This document shows positions 8,390 through 19,175 of a stretch of DNA of 47,189 bases, piece by piece (the first letter of the stretch is position 1; each line of letters opens with the position of its first letter). The translations under genes and the position numbers were made by a program. A model generated the notes under the pieces. It made no database searches, was not told the origin of the DNA, and saw nothing but the letters and a program-made list of their open reading frames with translations. Origin of the DNA: an uncultured archaeon. GTDB taxonomy: Archaea; Iainarchaeota; Iainarchaeia; Iainarchaeales; Iainarchaeaceae. The DNA is taken from positions 1 to 47,189 of the forward strand of contig CABMIU010000044.1 of NCBI GenBank assembly GCA_902386385.1. The letters run 5' to 3'.

Positions 8390-10418
8390 CAGGTTCATTG
8401 GGCAGGCAAGGGAAAACGTTGCCTCTGGCTATTATGACACGCGCAATGCTTCAAGGCCGGGGGTGAAAAAGGCCTCGCTGCTCCGCGCCCTGAAGCGAAA
8501 CAGCTTCAGCCTCATCGCGGAGATAAAGCATGCTTCCCCGGCAGGAGAGTATTCATTTGAAAGCATCGATGTGCCAGCAGCGGCCTCTGCTTTCAGGGAA
8601 GCTGGGGCTGACGCGGTTTCTGTCGTGGTTGAGCCGAAAATATTCAGGGGCAATCTCGGCCACATTCCGATTGTGAAGGAACACTCTGGCCTGCCTGTGC
8701 TGTTCAAGGACTTCGTGCTTGATGAAAGGCAGATTGAGGCGGCAGCATTTTACGGCGCGGACTGCATCCTGCTCGTTGCCTCGGTTGCGAAGCGCTGCGG
8801 GTTTGATTTGGACAATTTCATCGGAAAGGCACATTCTCTCGGATTGGAAGTCCTGCTGGAGTGCTATGATTCGGCGGAATTAAAGCAGGCACTCTTGACA
8901 AAGGCGGACGTTTTGGGCATTAACAACAGGGACCTGAAGACCCTCAAAGTTGACCTGGGCCACACCAAAAGGCTCGTGGAAGAAATTTCGAAGGCCGCAA
9001 CAATTGACAGGCCCCTGATAAGCGAGAGCGGGGTGCGCAGCAGGCAGGACGCCGAGTTTTTGATGGCCGCGGGAGCAGGGGGAATCCTTGTTGGCACGGC
9101 GATATGGAAATCCGATGACATCGGGGCGAAAGCGAGGGAATTGAAGGCTGCCAAAACAGGCCAGAGCAATCCGGTGCAGGGGCATTTTTCGGGTGTTGAA
9201 ATGGCGAAAGAATTGCAGGAAAGCCAAAAATCGAGGTTCGGGGATTTCGGCGGAATGTTCGTGCCTGAACTGCTCGTGCCTGTCCTCGAAAGCCTTGAAA
9301 GGGAATTTGAAAAGGCGATTTGCGACAAGGCTTTCAACGCGGAGCTGAACGGGTTGCTTTCACATTATGCAGGAAGGCCGACCCCGCTTTATTTTGCATC
9401 AAATTTGAGCCGCAAGATTGGAATGAAAATTTATTTGAAGCGCGAGGATTTGCTCCACACGGGCTCGCACAAGATAAACAACACCCTTGGCCAGTGCCTC
9501 CTTGCAAAGCGGTTGGACAAGTCAAGGGTGATTGCAGAAACAGGCGCGGGCCAGCACGGAGTCGCAACCGCGACCGCTGCAGCACTTCTCGGGCTGAAGT
9601 GCACTGTTTACATGGGCACTGATGACGCGAAAAGGCAGGGCCTCAACGTTTACAGGATGAAACTGCTCGGCGCTGAAGTGAAAATTGTTGATGCAGGCTC
9701 AAGGACGCTGAAGGATGCAATAAATGAGGCAATGCGCGATTATGCCGCGAACTTTGACACAACACATTATGTACTCGGCTCTGCTTTGGGCCCGCATCCT
9801 TATCCGGGAATTGTGAGGCACTTCCAATCCATCATTGGTTCGGAGGCCATGGAACAGATAATGGAGGCAGAGGGAAGGCTTCCTGATTATTTGGTTGCAT
9901 GCGTCGGCGGCGGCAGCAACTCGATTGGCCTTTTCGGGCCTTTCCTCGACAGCGAGGCGGCAAATGCAGGGTGCGCGGGAATAAAGATGTTCGGGGTGGA
10001 AGCTGGCGGGCACGGAATTGGTTCGGGAAAGCACGCTGCCCGCCTCAGCGGGGACGGCCAGAAAGGGGTTCTGCACGGCACAATGACTTACCTGCTCGAG
10101 GATGAAAACGGGCAGGTGAGGGACACGCATTCAGTTTCAGCGGGCCTTGATTACCCCGCAGTCGGCCCTGAGCATTCAATGCTGCACGAAAAAGGCAGGG
10201 TGAAGTATGTGAACGTGACTGATGAAGAGGCACTTGACGCTTTCAAGTTGCTTTCGGAATGCGAGGGCATAATTCCTGCGCTGGAATCAGCTCATGCAAT
10301 TGCTTACCTGCCGAAAATCGCCGCGCAAGCCAAGAAAGACGAAGCCGCGATTGTGTGCCTCTCAGGGAGAGGGGACAAGGATGTCGAACAGGTTTCAAAA
10401 ATAACCGGGGGGTTATGA
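8370..10418 (+). CDS. trpCB: Indole-3-glycerol phosphate synthase / tryptophan synthase beta fusion (TrpC-TrpB)
   Basis: N-terminal IGPS ([14 protein letters not shown]...[14 protein letters not shown]...ISESGV) continuous with TrpB ([18 protein letters not shown]...[13 protein letters not shown]...[20 protein letters not shown]...[10 protein letters not shown]). Confidence 0.92.
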   Translation: MMADILDRFIGQARENVASGYYDTRNASRPGVKKASLLRALKRNSFSLIAEIKHASPAGEYSFESIDVPAAASAFREAGADAVSVVVEPKIFRGNLGHIPIVKEHSGLPVLFKDFVLDERQIEAAAFYGADCILLVASVAKRCGFDLDNFIGKAHSLGLEVLLECYDSAELKQALLTKADVLGINNRDLKTLKVDLGHTKRLVEEISKAATIDRPLISESGVRSRQDAEFLMAAGAGGILVGTAIWKSDDIGAKARELKAAKTGQSNPVQGHFSGVEMAKELQESQKSRFGDFGGMFVPELLVPVLESLEREFEKAICDKAFNAELNGLLSHYAGRPTPLYFASNLSRKIGMKIYLKREDLLHTGSHKINNTLGQCLLAKRLDKSRVIAETGAGQHGVATATAAALLGLKCTVYMGTDDAKRQGLNVYRMKLLGAEVKIVDAGSRTLKDAINEAMRDYAANFDTTHYVLGSALGPHPYPGIVRHFQSIIGSEAMEQIMEAEGRLPDYLVACVGGGSNSIGLFGPFLDSEAANAGCAGIKMFGVEAGGHGIGSGKHAARLSGDGQKGVLHGTMTYLLEDENGQVRDTHSVSAGLDYPAVGPEHSMLHEKGRVKYVNVTDEEALDAFKLLSECEGIIPALESAHAIAYLPKIAAQAKKDEAAIVCLSGRGDKDVEQVSKITGGL

Positions 10419-10456
10419 ATGGCTGGCAATGAGGTGAAATTTTTGGACGGGGGAAT

Positions 10457-11248
10457 GTGATGACTTTTGTCCCATATATATGCTTTGGAGACCCGGGCAC
10501 CGGGTTCAGTTCCAGGCTTGTGAAGGCTCTCGCGCCATATTCCTCGCTGATGGAAATAGGGATACCTTTCTCCGACCCGATTGCTGACGGCAAGGCAATA
10601 CAGGGGGCATCGCAAAGGGCATTGAAGCATGGGGCCACCCCCGCAAAGGCCCTTGAATTCGTTGCAGCCCTGCGAAAAGACGGCATTGCGGTGCCGATTG
10701 CTTTCATGACTTATTACAACATCATTTTCAAATTCGGGAAAGAAAGGTTCCTTGCCGGAATGAAGGAAGCCGGGGCGCAGGCTTTGATAATCCCTGATTT
10801 GCCTTTCGCGGAGGACCCTGAATTTGAAAAAATGGCGGCAAGGCATGGGATAGAAATAATCTGGTTGGTGGCACAGAACACCCCTCCTGAAAGGGCGAAG
10901 GAAATTATTGCATCGCAGGGGAAAAGCGGTTTTTCGTTCACTTACCTCGTCTCCGCAAAGGGGACCACCGGCGCGAGGGGGGATGTTGGCGAAGAAAGCC
11001 TTGAATTCGTTAAGCGCATGCGCAAACTCGCGGGAAATGGCAAAAAATTATTTGTTGGATTCGGGGTTTCGAACGCGGAGCAGGCAAAAGCCTACCTTGA
11101 AGCCGGCGCGGACGGTGTCATTGTCGGCAGCGAAATCATCAACATCTACTCGAAATTCATCGGGCCTGACGGGGATATTGATATGGAAGGGGCAGTTGGG
11201 GCGGCGATGGGGTTTGCCGGAAAAATGGCAAAAGCGACAGGCAAATAA
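10457..11248 (+). CDS. trpA: Tryptophan synthase alpha chain
   Basis: MEIGIPFSDPIADGKAIQGASQRAL...GFSFTYLVSAKGTTGAR...GFGVSNAEQAKAYLEAGADGVIVGSEI. Confidence 0.92.
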   Translation: MMTFVPYICFGDPGTGFSSRLVKALAPYSSLMEIGIPFSDPIADGKAIQGASQRALKHGATPAKALEFVAALRKDGIAVPIAFMTYYNIIFKFGKERFLAGMKEAGAQALIIPDLPFAEDPEFEKMAARHGIEIIWLVAQNTPPERAKEIIASQGKSGFSFTYLVSAKGTTGARGDVGEESLEFVKRMRKLAGNGKKLFVGFGVSNAEQAKAYLEAGADGVIVGSEIINIYSKFIGPDGDIDMEGAVGAAMGFAGKMAKATGK

Positions 11249-11569
11249 CGGGGGCCTTTGGCGGGCCACGGGCAAAATGGATGAAATTGTGCATCTGGCG
11301 GGGATAGCGTTTAAAAAGAGGATGAAACATAAGGGTTAGAGCAAATGGTGTCCTGATGGCCAAGGCTTTTTCGAAAACATGGACAGGAAATAACTTTTAT
11401 TATCTCAGCTTTGGCTATGCGTTTTGGTGAATTGGCCAAACGCAGCTGCTTTTTCAAACCAATTTTTTTGCGTTGGCTTTTTTGGAAGGGCAGCCGCGGG
11501 GCTGGATGCGAGATTAGGACTGCAGAGGGAAATAACAATACGGAAATGATGGTTGGCAAAGGTGTTGGC

Positions 11570-12400
11570 ATGGAACTGAAGGGCATAAAGCTCGCGGCTG
11601 CGAACGGCAAGAGGACAATAGTGAAAGTCGGCAAGGTGAATGTTGGCGCCGGCTTTACTGTTATTGCCGGGCCGTGCAGCGTTGAGGGCGAGGAACAGGT
11701 TGTTGAAACGGCGATTGCGGTGAAGAATGCGGGGGCGGACATGCTGCGCGGAGGCGCCTTCAAGCCAAGGACATCGCCTTATGCATTCCAGGGCCTCGGG
11801 TTCAAGGGCCTGAAGCTGCTTGCAAAGGCAAAGGAAGTTACAGGGCTCCCGATTGTGACAGAGGTCCTTGACACGAGGGATGTTTCATGGGTGTGCGAGT
11901 ACGCGGACGTGCTCCAGATAGGGGCGCGGAACATGCAGAACTTCGCGCTCCTGAAGGAAGTGGGCAAGACGGACAAGCCGGTGCTGCTGAAGCGCGGCAT
12001 GCAATCGACAATTGAGGAATGGATTAATTGCGCGGAGTACATCCTGAACGAGGGCAACATGAACGTAATTTTGTGCGAGCGCGGCATAAGGACTTTCGAG
12101 ACATTTACGAGGAACACCCTTGACCTGAGCGCTGTTGTCGCGGCAAGGCAGCTGACACACCTGCCAGTGATAACAGACCCTACGCACGGCACAGGAAAAA
12201 TAGAGCTCATCGAGGGGATGAGCCTTGCCTCGGTAGCGTGCGGGGCTGACGGCCTGATGGTCGAGGTGCATGTGAAGCCAAAGGACGCGATGAGCGACAA
12301 GGAGCAGGCAATGACTCCTGAGCGGTTCAGCGCGATGATGGCAAAAATACGGCCATTAATAGGGCATATGGAGAGGCTAAACAAGGGGGAAAATCAGTGA
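11570..12400 (+). CDS. 3-deoxy-7-phosphoheptulonate synthase (type I-beta/KDO8PS-like); start may be 11546-11570
   Basis: [19 protein letters not shown]...[18 protein letters not shown]...[24 protein letters not shown]...[10 protein letters not shown]. Confidence 0.9.
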   Translation: MELKGIKLAAANGKRTIVKVGKVNVGAGFTVIAGPCSVEGEEQVVETAIAVKNAGADMLRGGAFKPRTSPYAFQGLGFKGLKLLAKAKEVTGLPIVTEVLDTRDVSWVCEYADVLQIGARNMQNFALLKEVGKTDKPVLLKRGMQSTIEEWINCAEYILNEGNMNVILCERGIRTFETFTRNTLDLSAVVAARQLTHLPVITDPTHGTGKIELIEGMSLASVACGADGLMVEVHVKPKDAMSDKEQAMTPERFSAMMAKIRPLIGHMERLNKGENQ

Positions 12401-13506
12401 AAGAAATTACTCTTGAAGCAGGCACGGGGGTCTGCAGGATTATTGCCAATGAAAAATTCGGCAACCTGGCAAAATACTGCGGCGAGGGTAAAGTTGTGCT
12501 GGTTGCGGATGCGAATGCCGCGAAACTGCACGGCGGGAAGCTGGCGGAATCCGGGGCTGAAATAATTGAAATCAGCCCGAGCGAAGCCGCAAAGTCAATG
12601 GAAACTGCAATGGGGCTTTTCCGGAAATTCCTCGGCCTTGAGCTGGACAGGTCTGCAATAATTGTGGGCGTTGGCGGCGGCATTGTATGTGACATCGCAG
12701 GATTTGCAGCGGCGACTTATCTCAGGGGGTTGGGGGTTGGATTCGTGCCGACAACATTGCTCGCAATGGTTGACGCGTCAATCGGCGGAAAGAACGGGGT
12801 GAACCTCGGGGGCTACAAGAATCTCATCGGCACAACAAGGCAGCCGGGGTTTGTGCTAATTGACTTTGACTTTCTGGAAACGTTGCCGGAAAGCGAGCTG
12901 GGTAACGGGCTCGCGGAGATGATAAAGCACGCTGCGATTTCAGGAGGGGAAAAGTTTGATTATCTTGAGAAGAACATTGGCGCCCTAATAAGCCCGGCCA
13001 AAGCAAGCCCTGCCATGCTTGAGAAGCTGATTTCTGATTCCATTGAGGTCAAAACGAGCATTGTCGGGAAGGACGAGCTTGAAGGCGGGGAGCGCATGAA
13101 GCTCAATTTCGGGCACACTGTAGGCCATGCATTGGAGAAAGCGGCGGGAATCCCGCACGGCAATGGCGTGAGTATTGGCATGGCCGTAGCACTTAAAATT
13201 TCGGTTTCTAGGGGGCTGCTGAATGAACCGGATGCCTGCAGGATAATTAATTTGCTGGAAAAAGCCGGGCTGCCGGCCAAGGCAAATTTTGACAAAGCCC
13301 TTGTTTTTGATGCCATAAGGAAAGACAAGAAGAGGCGCAACGGGGCTTGCCGGATGGTGCTGCTGAATGGCATTGGAAAGCCGGTTATCGAAAAAATCGA
13401 ACTGGGTGAGATTGAGACGGCGTTGGAGGACATCGAAAAACAGGATTATATCAAACCGCGAAAGTCTTTCAGCATCAAACGCGGTTTGATAGATAGCAAA
13501 CGGTAA
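12397..13506 (+). CDS. aroB: 3-dehydroquinate synthase, bacterial-type AroB
   Basis: [59 protein letters not shown]...[14 protein letters not shown]. Confidence 0.92.
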   Translation: MKEITLEAGTGVCRIIANEKFGNLAKYCGEGKVVLVADANAAKLHGGKLAESGAEIIEISPSEAAKSMETAMGLFRKFLGLELDRSAIIVGVGGGIVCDIAGFAAATYLRGLGVGFVPTTLLAMVDASIGGKNGVNLGGYKNLIGTTRQPGFVLIDFDFLETLPESELGNGLAEMIKHAAISGGEKFDYLEKNIGALISPAKASPAMLEKLISDSIEVKTSIVGKDELEGGERMKLNFGHTVGHALEKAAGIPHGNGVSIGMAVALKISVSRGLLNEPDACRIINLLEKAGLPAKANFDKALVFDAIRKDKKRRNGACRMVLLNGIGKPVIEKIELGEIETALEDIEKQDYIKPRKSFSIKRGLIDSKR

Positions 13507-13538
13507 TTTTTTATCTAAAGATTTCTACCGTTTGCTAT
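13450..13538. repeat. Two consecutive perfect inverted repeats at the aroB 3' end
   Basis: ATCAAACCGCG(13450-13460)/CGCGGTTTGAT(13480-13490) and ATAGCAAACGGTA(13493-13505)/TACCGTTTGCTAT(13526-13538). Confidence 0.85.
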
Positions 13539-13556
13539 AATTGGGCGGCAGAGCGA

Positions 13557-14903
13557 TTGATTGGTGGTTGGATGGAACTGTTTGCTGTAACCGGAAAGCC
13601 TGTGTTCCAAAGCATGAGCCCGCAGATGCACAACGCGGCTTTCAATGAGCTTTCGATGGATTCCCATTATGTCAGGATTGCCGCGGATAGCGGGGAAGAA
13701 TCGGTTGAAACCGCTGCAATGCTCGGGGCGGCTGGAATGAACATCACTGCCCCTTTCAAGGAATGCTTTTTCAGGCTAGCCGGAAAAAAGGACAAATTTG
13801 CCGAAAAGACCGGTTCGGTGAACTGCGCCATGCTTTCCGGCAGGAACGGCAGGGGAATTTCCGGCTTCAATACCGATGTTTTCGGGGTTGCTGAAGCACT
13901 GAGGAATAATGGGGCGGATATTTCAGGGCAAAATGCCTGCGTAATCGGCGCAGGCGGGGCGGCAAGGTCCGCGGTTATAGCCTTGCTGGGTAAAGGCGCG
14001 AATGTTACTGTGCTGAACAGGACCGTTGAAAAAGCAAGGGAAATTTCAGGTTCTTTCGGCTGCGATTATGGGACGCTTTCCCCCGGCGATTTGGAAAAAT
14101 CGATTCCTGGTGCCGGGATAATTATTTCCGCAGTCACAGGCACCGGGGAGATAATCCCTGAAAAGTTATTGCCGGAAAATGCCACGGTGCTGGATGCGAA
14201 TTACTCATCAAAATCAACGCTCACGGATTATGCGGAAAAAAAGGGCTGCAGGCTGATTGACGGCAGGGAGTGGCTCCTTTTCCAGGGGGCGAAATCCTTT
14301 GAAATATTCACAGGCAAAAAGGCACCGCTGGGGGCGATGCGCTCCGCGCTTTATTCCGGCCAATCCGGGCAAGGGAAACAAAAAAACGGGAAAAAGAACA
14401 AAACGAACATTTCACTCATTGGCTTCATGGGCACGGGCAAGTCCTCGGTTGCATTGGAAATTTCGAGGGCATCCGGAATGAGGGCAATCGACACAGATGC
14501 GGGGATTGAAAAGAATTCAGGCGGGAAGGTTGCGGATTTGTTTGCGCGCTTTGGCGAGGCCCATTTCAGGGGGATTGAATCCGCCGAAATCCTGAAGCTT
14601 GAATCTGCGGAGAATTCAGCCATAGCCTGCGGAGGCGGCGCGGTTATTGACCCGAAAAACGCCGAGTCCCTCAGAAGGCACAGCAACATTGTGCTGCTTG
14701 CTTCAAGCGTCGGCAGGATTTTGGAAATGGTTGGAAACGATTCCACGAGGCCGCTCCTCGGAAGAGAAAACAGGGAAGACTCTGTAAGGAAGCTACTTTC
14801 CGAAAGGATTGGGCATTATGCCTGCGCGGCAGATTTGGTCGTGAGCGGGGAAAAAAGGAATCCAAAGGAAATAGCGGAGGTGATACTGCGTGAAATTCGT
14901 TGA
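13557..14903 (+). CDS. aroEK: Shikimate 5-dehydrogenase / shikimate kinase fusion (AroE-AroK)
   Basis: AroE: LFAVTGKPVFQSMSPQMHNAAFNEL...GAGGAARSAVIALLGKGANVTVLNRT; AroK: SLIGFMGTGKSSVALEISRASGMRAIDTDAGIEK...FRGIESAEILKL...ACGGGAVID...STRPLLG. Confidence 0.92.
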   Translation: MIGGWMELFAVTGKPVFQSMSPQMHNAAFNELSMDSHYVRIAADSGEESVETAAMLGAAGMNITAPFKECFFRLAGKKDKFAEKTGSVNCAMLSGRNGRGISGFNTDVFGVAEALRNNGADISGQNACVIGAGGAARSAVIALLGKGANVTVLNRTVEKAREISGSFGCDYGTLSPGDLEKSIPGAGIIISAVTGTGEIIPEKLLPENATVLDANYSSKSTLTDYAEKKGCRLIDGREWLLFQGAKSFEIFTGKKAPLGAMRSALYSGQSGQGKQKNGKKNKTNISLIGFMGTGKSSVALEISRASGMRAIDTDAGIEKNSGGKVADLFARFGEAHFRGIESAEILKLESAENSAIACGGGAVIDPKNAESLRRHSNIVLLASSVGRILEMVGNDSTRPLLGRENREDSVRKLLSERIGHYACAADLVVSGEKRNPKEIAEVILREIR

Positions 14904-16143
14904 GCCTGCAGATGGAATCGATGGCATTGCCAGGGCTCCGCCATCAAAGAGCGTTATGCAGAGGGCGCTCGCGATTGCATGCCTTGCAAGGGGCAAATCG
15001 AGGATTCTTAACCCGTCATTTTGCGATGATTCCGCCGCAGCAATCGGCGCAATAAGGGCATTAGGGGCGAAAGTGAGTGTGAGTGGCGATTGCGTCGAGG
15101 TTGAAGGCCGCGGAATTCCTGGACCTGCAGGCGGGACGATTGATTGCATTGAATCAGGGCTCTGCGCGAGAATGTTCACTCCGGTAGCTTCGCTTTCGGG
15201 CGGAGAATTCACAATTACGGGGAAAGGCCCCCTCGCCTCGAGGCCGATGGGGATGGCTGAGAAGCCGCTCGTCTCTTTGGGGGTTAGGTTCAATTCTTCA
15301 GGCGGAAAATTGCCTGTTACCGTGAGGGGCCCTCTCAGGGGCGGGAAGGCTGAAGTTGACGGCGCCGTGAGTTCGCAGTTCCTCACAGGCCTGCTCATTG
15401 CGCTCCCGGTTTGTGGTGCGGATTCGGTTATTGATGTGGCCGTACTGAAGAGCAGGGAGTATGCTGCGATGACAATCAAAGTTGCTTCATGCTTCGGGGT
15501 GAAAATCATAAATGAAAATTATGAAAGGTTCCTTATTGGCGGCAATCAAAGGTATTTTCCGGGGGATTTCACGGTCGAGGGGGACTGGTCCGGTGCTTCG
15601 TTCCTTCTTGTGGCAGGGGCAATTTGCGGCATGGTGAAGGTCACGGACCTGCGCATGGACTCGCTCCAGCCGGACAGGAAGATTCTGGGGGTGCTTGAGG
15701 CCGCTGGGGCAAAAGTCGGCAAGGGCAAGGATTTTGTTGTTGCTGAAAAGCCCTTTGGCCAGCTTAAATCATTTTATTTCGACGCAACTGACTGCCCTGA
15801 CCTCTTCCCCCCGCTTGCTGCATTGGCCTGCGCCTGCAAAGGCAGGAGCAGGATAAAAGGGGCGGAGAGGCTGGCGCACAAGGAGAGCGACAGGGCATCT
15901 TCCCTCGTGGAGGAGTTTTCCAAAATGGGCGCAAGCCTCAGGGTGGATGGAGATTACATTGAAATACAGGGAGGGAAAAAGCTCGCAGGAGGGACTGTTG
16001 ATTCGCACAATGACCACAGGATTGCGATGGCATGCGCTGTAGCCGGCCTCACATCGGAAAAAGGGGTTCACATTGAAGGGGAAGATTGCGTTTCAAAATC
16101 ATACCCTGGCTTTTTCAGGGACCTTGAAGGGATGAGGCGATGA
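14890..16143 (+). CDS. aroA: 3-phosphoshikimate 1-carboxyvinyltransferase (EPSP synthase)
   Basis: APPSKSVMQRALAIACLARGKSRI...SGLCARMFTPVASL...SSQFLTGLLIALP...DSHNDHRIAMACAVAGL. Confidence 0.92.
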   Translation: MKFVEPADGIDGIARAPPSKSVMQRALAIACLARGKSRILNPSFCDDSAAAIGAIRALGAKVSVSGDCVEVEGRGIPGPAGGTIDCIESGLCARMFTPVASLSGGEFTITGKGPLASRPMGMAEKPLVSLGVRFNSSGGKLPVTVRGPLRGGKAEVDGAVSSQFLTGLLIALPVCGADSVIDVAVLKSREYAAMTIKVASCFGVKIINENYERFLIGGNQRYFPGDFTVEGDWSGASFLLVAGAICGMVKVTDLRMDSLQPDRKILGVLEAAGAKVGKGKDFVVAEKPFGQLKSFYFDATDCPDLFPPLAALACACKGRSRIKGAERLAHKESDRASSLVEEFSKMGASLRVDGDYIEIQGGKKLAGGTVDSHNDHRIAMACAVAGLTSEKGVHIEGEDCVSKSYPGFFRDLEGMRR

Positions 16144-16200
16144 AAATGCCTGCGGCAATTGAAGTGTTTATTGAATTGCATCAAGGCTGGAGGGGATGAA

Positions 16201-17205
16201 ATGGACTCGTTGGGGAGAATATTCAGGACAAGCATTTTCGGGGAATCGCACGGGAAATGCGTCGGGGTCGTTGTTGACGGCTGCCCTGCAGGCATACCTC
16301 TTAGGGAGGAGGACATGTTCCCTGACCTTGAGAGGAGGAAAAGCGGAGCAAAGGGAACAACTCCGAGAAAAGAAGCCGATGCGCCTTTGATCATGAGCGG
16401 GGTTTTCAACGGGAAAACAACAGGCGCCCCGATTATGGTGATGTTCGAAAATAGGGGTGCTGATTCCCCTGTGTATGAAAAAATCAAGTCAGCCCCGAGG
16501 CCTGGGCATGCTGACCTTGTCGCAATGCAGAAGTTCGGCGGATTCAGCGATTACAGGGGCGGGGGCCATTTTTCAGGGAGGCTCACCCTCGGCATTGTCG
16601 CTGCAGGGGTTATTGCAAAGAAAATCCTCGGTAAAATCAAGGTAGACGCAAGGGTCGTTGAGGCTGGGGGGGCAACCGGGGAGGAAGGAATGCGCGCAGC
16701 TATCGAATCTGCACTCGCAGAAGGGGATTCAATCGGCGGAATTTTGGAATGCAGGGCGTCGGGAGTGCCCTGCTGCCTTGGCGAGCCTTTCTTTGACTCA
16801 TTGGAATCATTGGTAAGCCACGCGGTATTTTCCATTCCTTCGGTGAAGGGCGTAGAATTCGGCGCAGGCTTCAGAATTGCGAAAATGAGGGGCAGCGAAG
16901 CCAGTGATGCAATCCTTAATGCTTCAGGAAAAACCGAATCAAACAACAATGGCGGGGTAAACGGCGGAATTTCAAATGGGAATGAAATCTTTTTCAGGGT
17001 CGCAATAAAGCCTGCCTCAAGCACGAGGAAAGCCCAGAAAACATTTGACCTCGCAAAAGGCGATGCGACTGAACTTTCTGTTAGCGGCAGGCATGACGCC
17101 TGCATTGCCCTCCGCGCCCCCGTGATAGTGGAGGCAGCAACCTCAATCGTGCTCGCTGACCTCATGCTGCTGGAGCAGAATGCAAAAAGGGTTCGGGGTG
17201 ATTAG
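16201..17205 (+). CDS. aroC: Chorismate synthase
   Basis: MDSLGRIFRTSIFGESHGKCVGVVVDGCPAGIPL...RPGHADLVAMQKFGGFSDYRGGGHFSGRLT...NNNGGVNGGISNG. Confidence 0.93.
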   Translation: MDSLGRIFRTSIFGESHGKCVGVVVDGCPAGIPLREEDMFPDLERRKSGAKGTTPRKEADAPLIMSGVFNGKTTGAPIMVMFENRGADSPVYEKIKSAPRPGHADLVAMQKFGGFSDYRGGGHFSGRLTLGIVAAGVIAKKILGKIKVDARVVEAGGATGEEGMRAAIESALAEGDSIGGILECRASGVPCCLGEPFFDSLESLVSHAVFSIPSVKGVEFGAGFRIAKMRGSEASDAILNASGKTESNNNGGVNGGISNGNEIFFRVAIKPASSTRKAQKTFDLAKGDATELSVSGRHDACIALRAPVIVEAATSIVLADLMLLEQNAKRVRGD

Positions 17206-18306
17206 ATGGGGATTGCAGAGGTAAGGAAAAGGATAGACCAGATTGACCGCGAGCTTTCAGGGCTCATGAATTCTAGAATGGAGCTCGCGCTAATGGCAAA
17301 GAGGCTGAAGCAAAGCCCTGCCAAAGAAATTTCAGGCAAGGAAAGCGATTCTCTTGCCTGCGGGGACGCGGAAAGGGAATCCGAGGTAATACGCAATGCC
17401 GAGGCAAGTGCGAGGGGCGTAATGCCCAAGGAATTTTCCGCGAGGATTTTCAGGGAAATCATAGAGGAATCCAAGCGGCTCCAGGAAAAGAGCAATGCCC
17501 TTGCAGGTTTCCAGGGGGAACATGGCGCTTACAGTGAAATGGCATTGCAGAAATTCAGCAAGGATGCAATAGGGATACCTTGCAGGGAATTCAACGATGT
17601 GTTCAGCCGGGTAAAGGGCGGGGAGCTGGATTTCGGGATTGTGCCGATAGAGAACTCTATTGAGGGCCATGTGGACCAGGCCACAGACCTGCTCATGTCC
17701 TCCGGGCTTTTCATTGTCGGCGAAGTGCTGATGCCGATTCACCACTGCCTCCTAACCCTTCCTGAAACTGATTACCGCGATGTAAAGGCGGTTTTTTCGC
17801 ACCCCCAGGCACTGGGACAGTGCAGGGCATTCCTTGAGAGGAATAAACTTGAGGCAAGGCCTTATTATGACACCGCCGGGGCCGCGATGATGCTGCTGCG
17901 CGAGAAGCCAAGAGCGACTGCGGTGATTGCAAGCAGGCTATGCGCGGAGATATACGGCATGGAGGTCCTCAAGGAAAATATCGAGGAAAATGACGGCAAC
18001 ACAACACGCTTCCTCATAATCGCGAGAGAAATGCAGAAGGAACAGGGGGACAAATGCACAGTCACATTTGCCCTGAGCCACAAGGCAGGGGCATTGGTTT
18101 CAATACTCAGGGATTTCTCTGATGCGGGGATAAACCTGACAAAGATAGAGTCAAGGCCCCTCAGGAACGAGCCAAATTCCTATGGGTTCATAATGGAGTT
18201 CCTTGGCTCCGGCAAGGATGAAAAGATACTTGGGGCGATGGAAAAGGCAAAGCAGCACACAGGGTGGATTAAGCTCCTCGGCTGCTACAGGGGGGCAAAG
18301 AAATGA
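17206..18306 (+). CDS. pheA: Chorismate mutase / prephenate dehydratase with ACT domain
   Basis: AroQ-like N-terminus (RKRIDQIDRELSGLMNSRMELA), PDT (FQGEHGAYSEMAL...GIVPIENSIEGHVDQATDLL), ACT (ALVSILRDFSDAGINLTKIESRP). Confidence 0.92.
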   Translation: MGIAEVRKRIDQIDRELSGLMNSRMELALMAKRLKQSPAKEISGKESDSLACGDAERESEVIRNAEASARGVMPKEFSARIFREIIEESKRLQEKSNALAGFQGEHGAYSEMALQKFSKDAIGIPCREFNDVFSRVKGGELDFGIVPIENSIEGHVDQATDLLMSSGLFIVGEVLMPIHHCLLTLPETDYRDVKAVFSHPQALGQCRAFLERNKLEARPYYDTAGAAMMLLREKPRATAVIASRLCAEIYGMEVLKENIEENDGNTTRFLIIAREMQKEQGDKCTVTFALSHKAGALVSILRDFSDAGINLTKIESRPLRNEPNSYGFIMEFLGSGKDEKILGAMEKAKQHTGWIKLLGCYRGAKK

Positions 18307-18355
18307 ACAGGGCAATGGAAAAATTGGCAAAATCCTGGGGCGCAGAGGCGGAAAA

Positions 18356-19138
18356 ATGAGGTGCATTGTAATGGGCTGCGGCAAAATGGGTTCGTGGATT
18401 AGCCGTGAGTTAGCCAAATCAGGGAACAAAGTAGCGGTTTTCGACAGGCATGAGGAAAAGGCCCTCGGCCTCGCGGAAGCGGGGTGCGCCCCCCTCGCAA
18501 AAATAAATGACGCCAAAGGTTTCAAGCCGGAAATCCTTGTCAATGCGGTGAGCCTCGGCAACACAATAAGCGCGTTCAATGAGGCAATGCCGCACATTGG
18601 AGAGGAATGCATACTTTGCGATGTTGCATCCATAAAGGATGGCCTCGAAGAGTTTTATGCAAAGGCAGGCCTGCCATTCCTTTCAATGCATCCCATGTTC
18701 GGCCCTACCTTTGCCAGCATGAACACCCCGAAAGGGGAAAATGCGATAATAATAAAGGGTTCGGACAAAAAGGCGTCGGTTTTTTTCAGGGAATTTTTTG
18801 CTGAGCGCGGAGTGAATGTTTCGGATTACACTTTCAACGAGCATGACGGGATGATGGCCTACTCGCTGACAACGCCTTTCTTCTCTTCATTGGTGTTTGC
18901 ATCATGCATAAATGCAACGGTGGTGCCCGGCACTACATTTGGCAGGCACCTCGCGATTGCAAAGGGCCTTCTCGGGGAGGATGACAGCCTCATCTGCGAA
19001 ATACTTTTCAACAGGCACTCCCCGCGCCAGATTGACCGCATAAACTCCAGGATGGAGCACCTCAAGCACATAATAATGGCGAGGGACACGGAAGAGGCGA
19101 AAAAGTTCCTAGCAAGGCTGAGGGAGAACATAAAGTGA
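18356..19138 (+). CDS. tyrA: Prephenate dehydrogenase
   Basis: MRCIVMGCGKMGSWISRELAKSGNKVAVFDR...DVASIKDGLEEF...SMHPMFGPT. Confidence 0.88.
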   Translation: MRCIVMGCGKMGSWISRELAKSGNKVAVFDRHEEKALGLAEAGCAPLAKINDAKGFKPEILVNAVSLGNTISAFNEAMPHIGEECILCDVASIKDGLEEFYAKAGLPFLSMHPMFGPTFASMNTPKGENAIIIKGSDKKASVFFREFFAERGVNVSDYTFNEHDGMMAYSLTTPFFSSLVFASCINATVVPGTTFGRHLAIAKGLLGEDDSLICEILFNRHSPRQIDRINSRMEHLKHIIMARDTEEAKKFLARLRENIK

Positions 19139-19175
19139 CCTGCCAGCGACTTGAATCCGCATGAGGGGGGATTGA

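Noticed and set aside
14793-15509. 238-aa minus-strand ORF
   Set aside because: Antisense to aroA/aroK; shadow ORF
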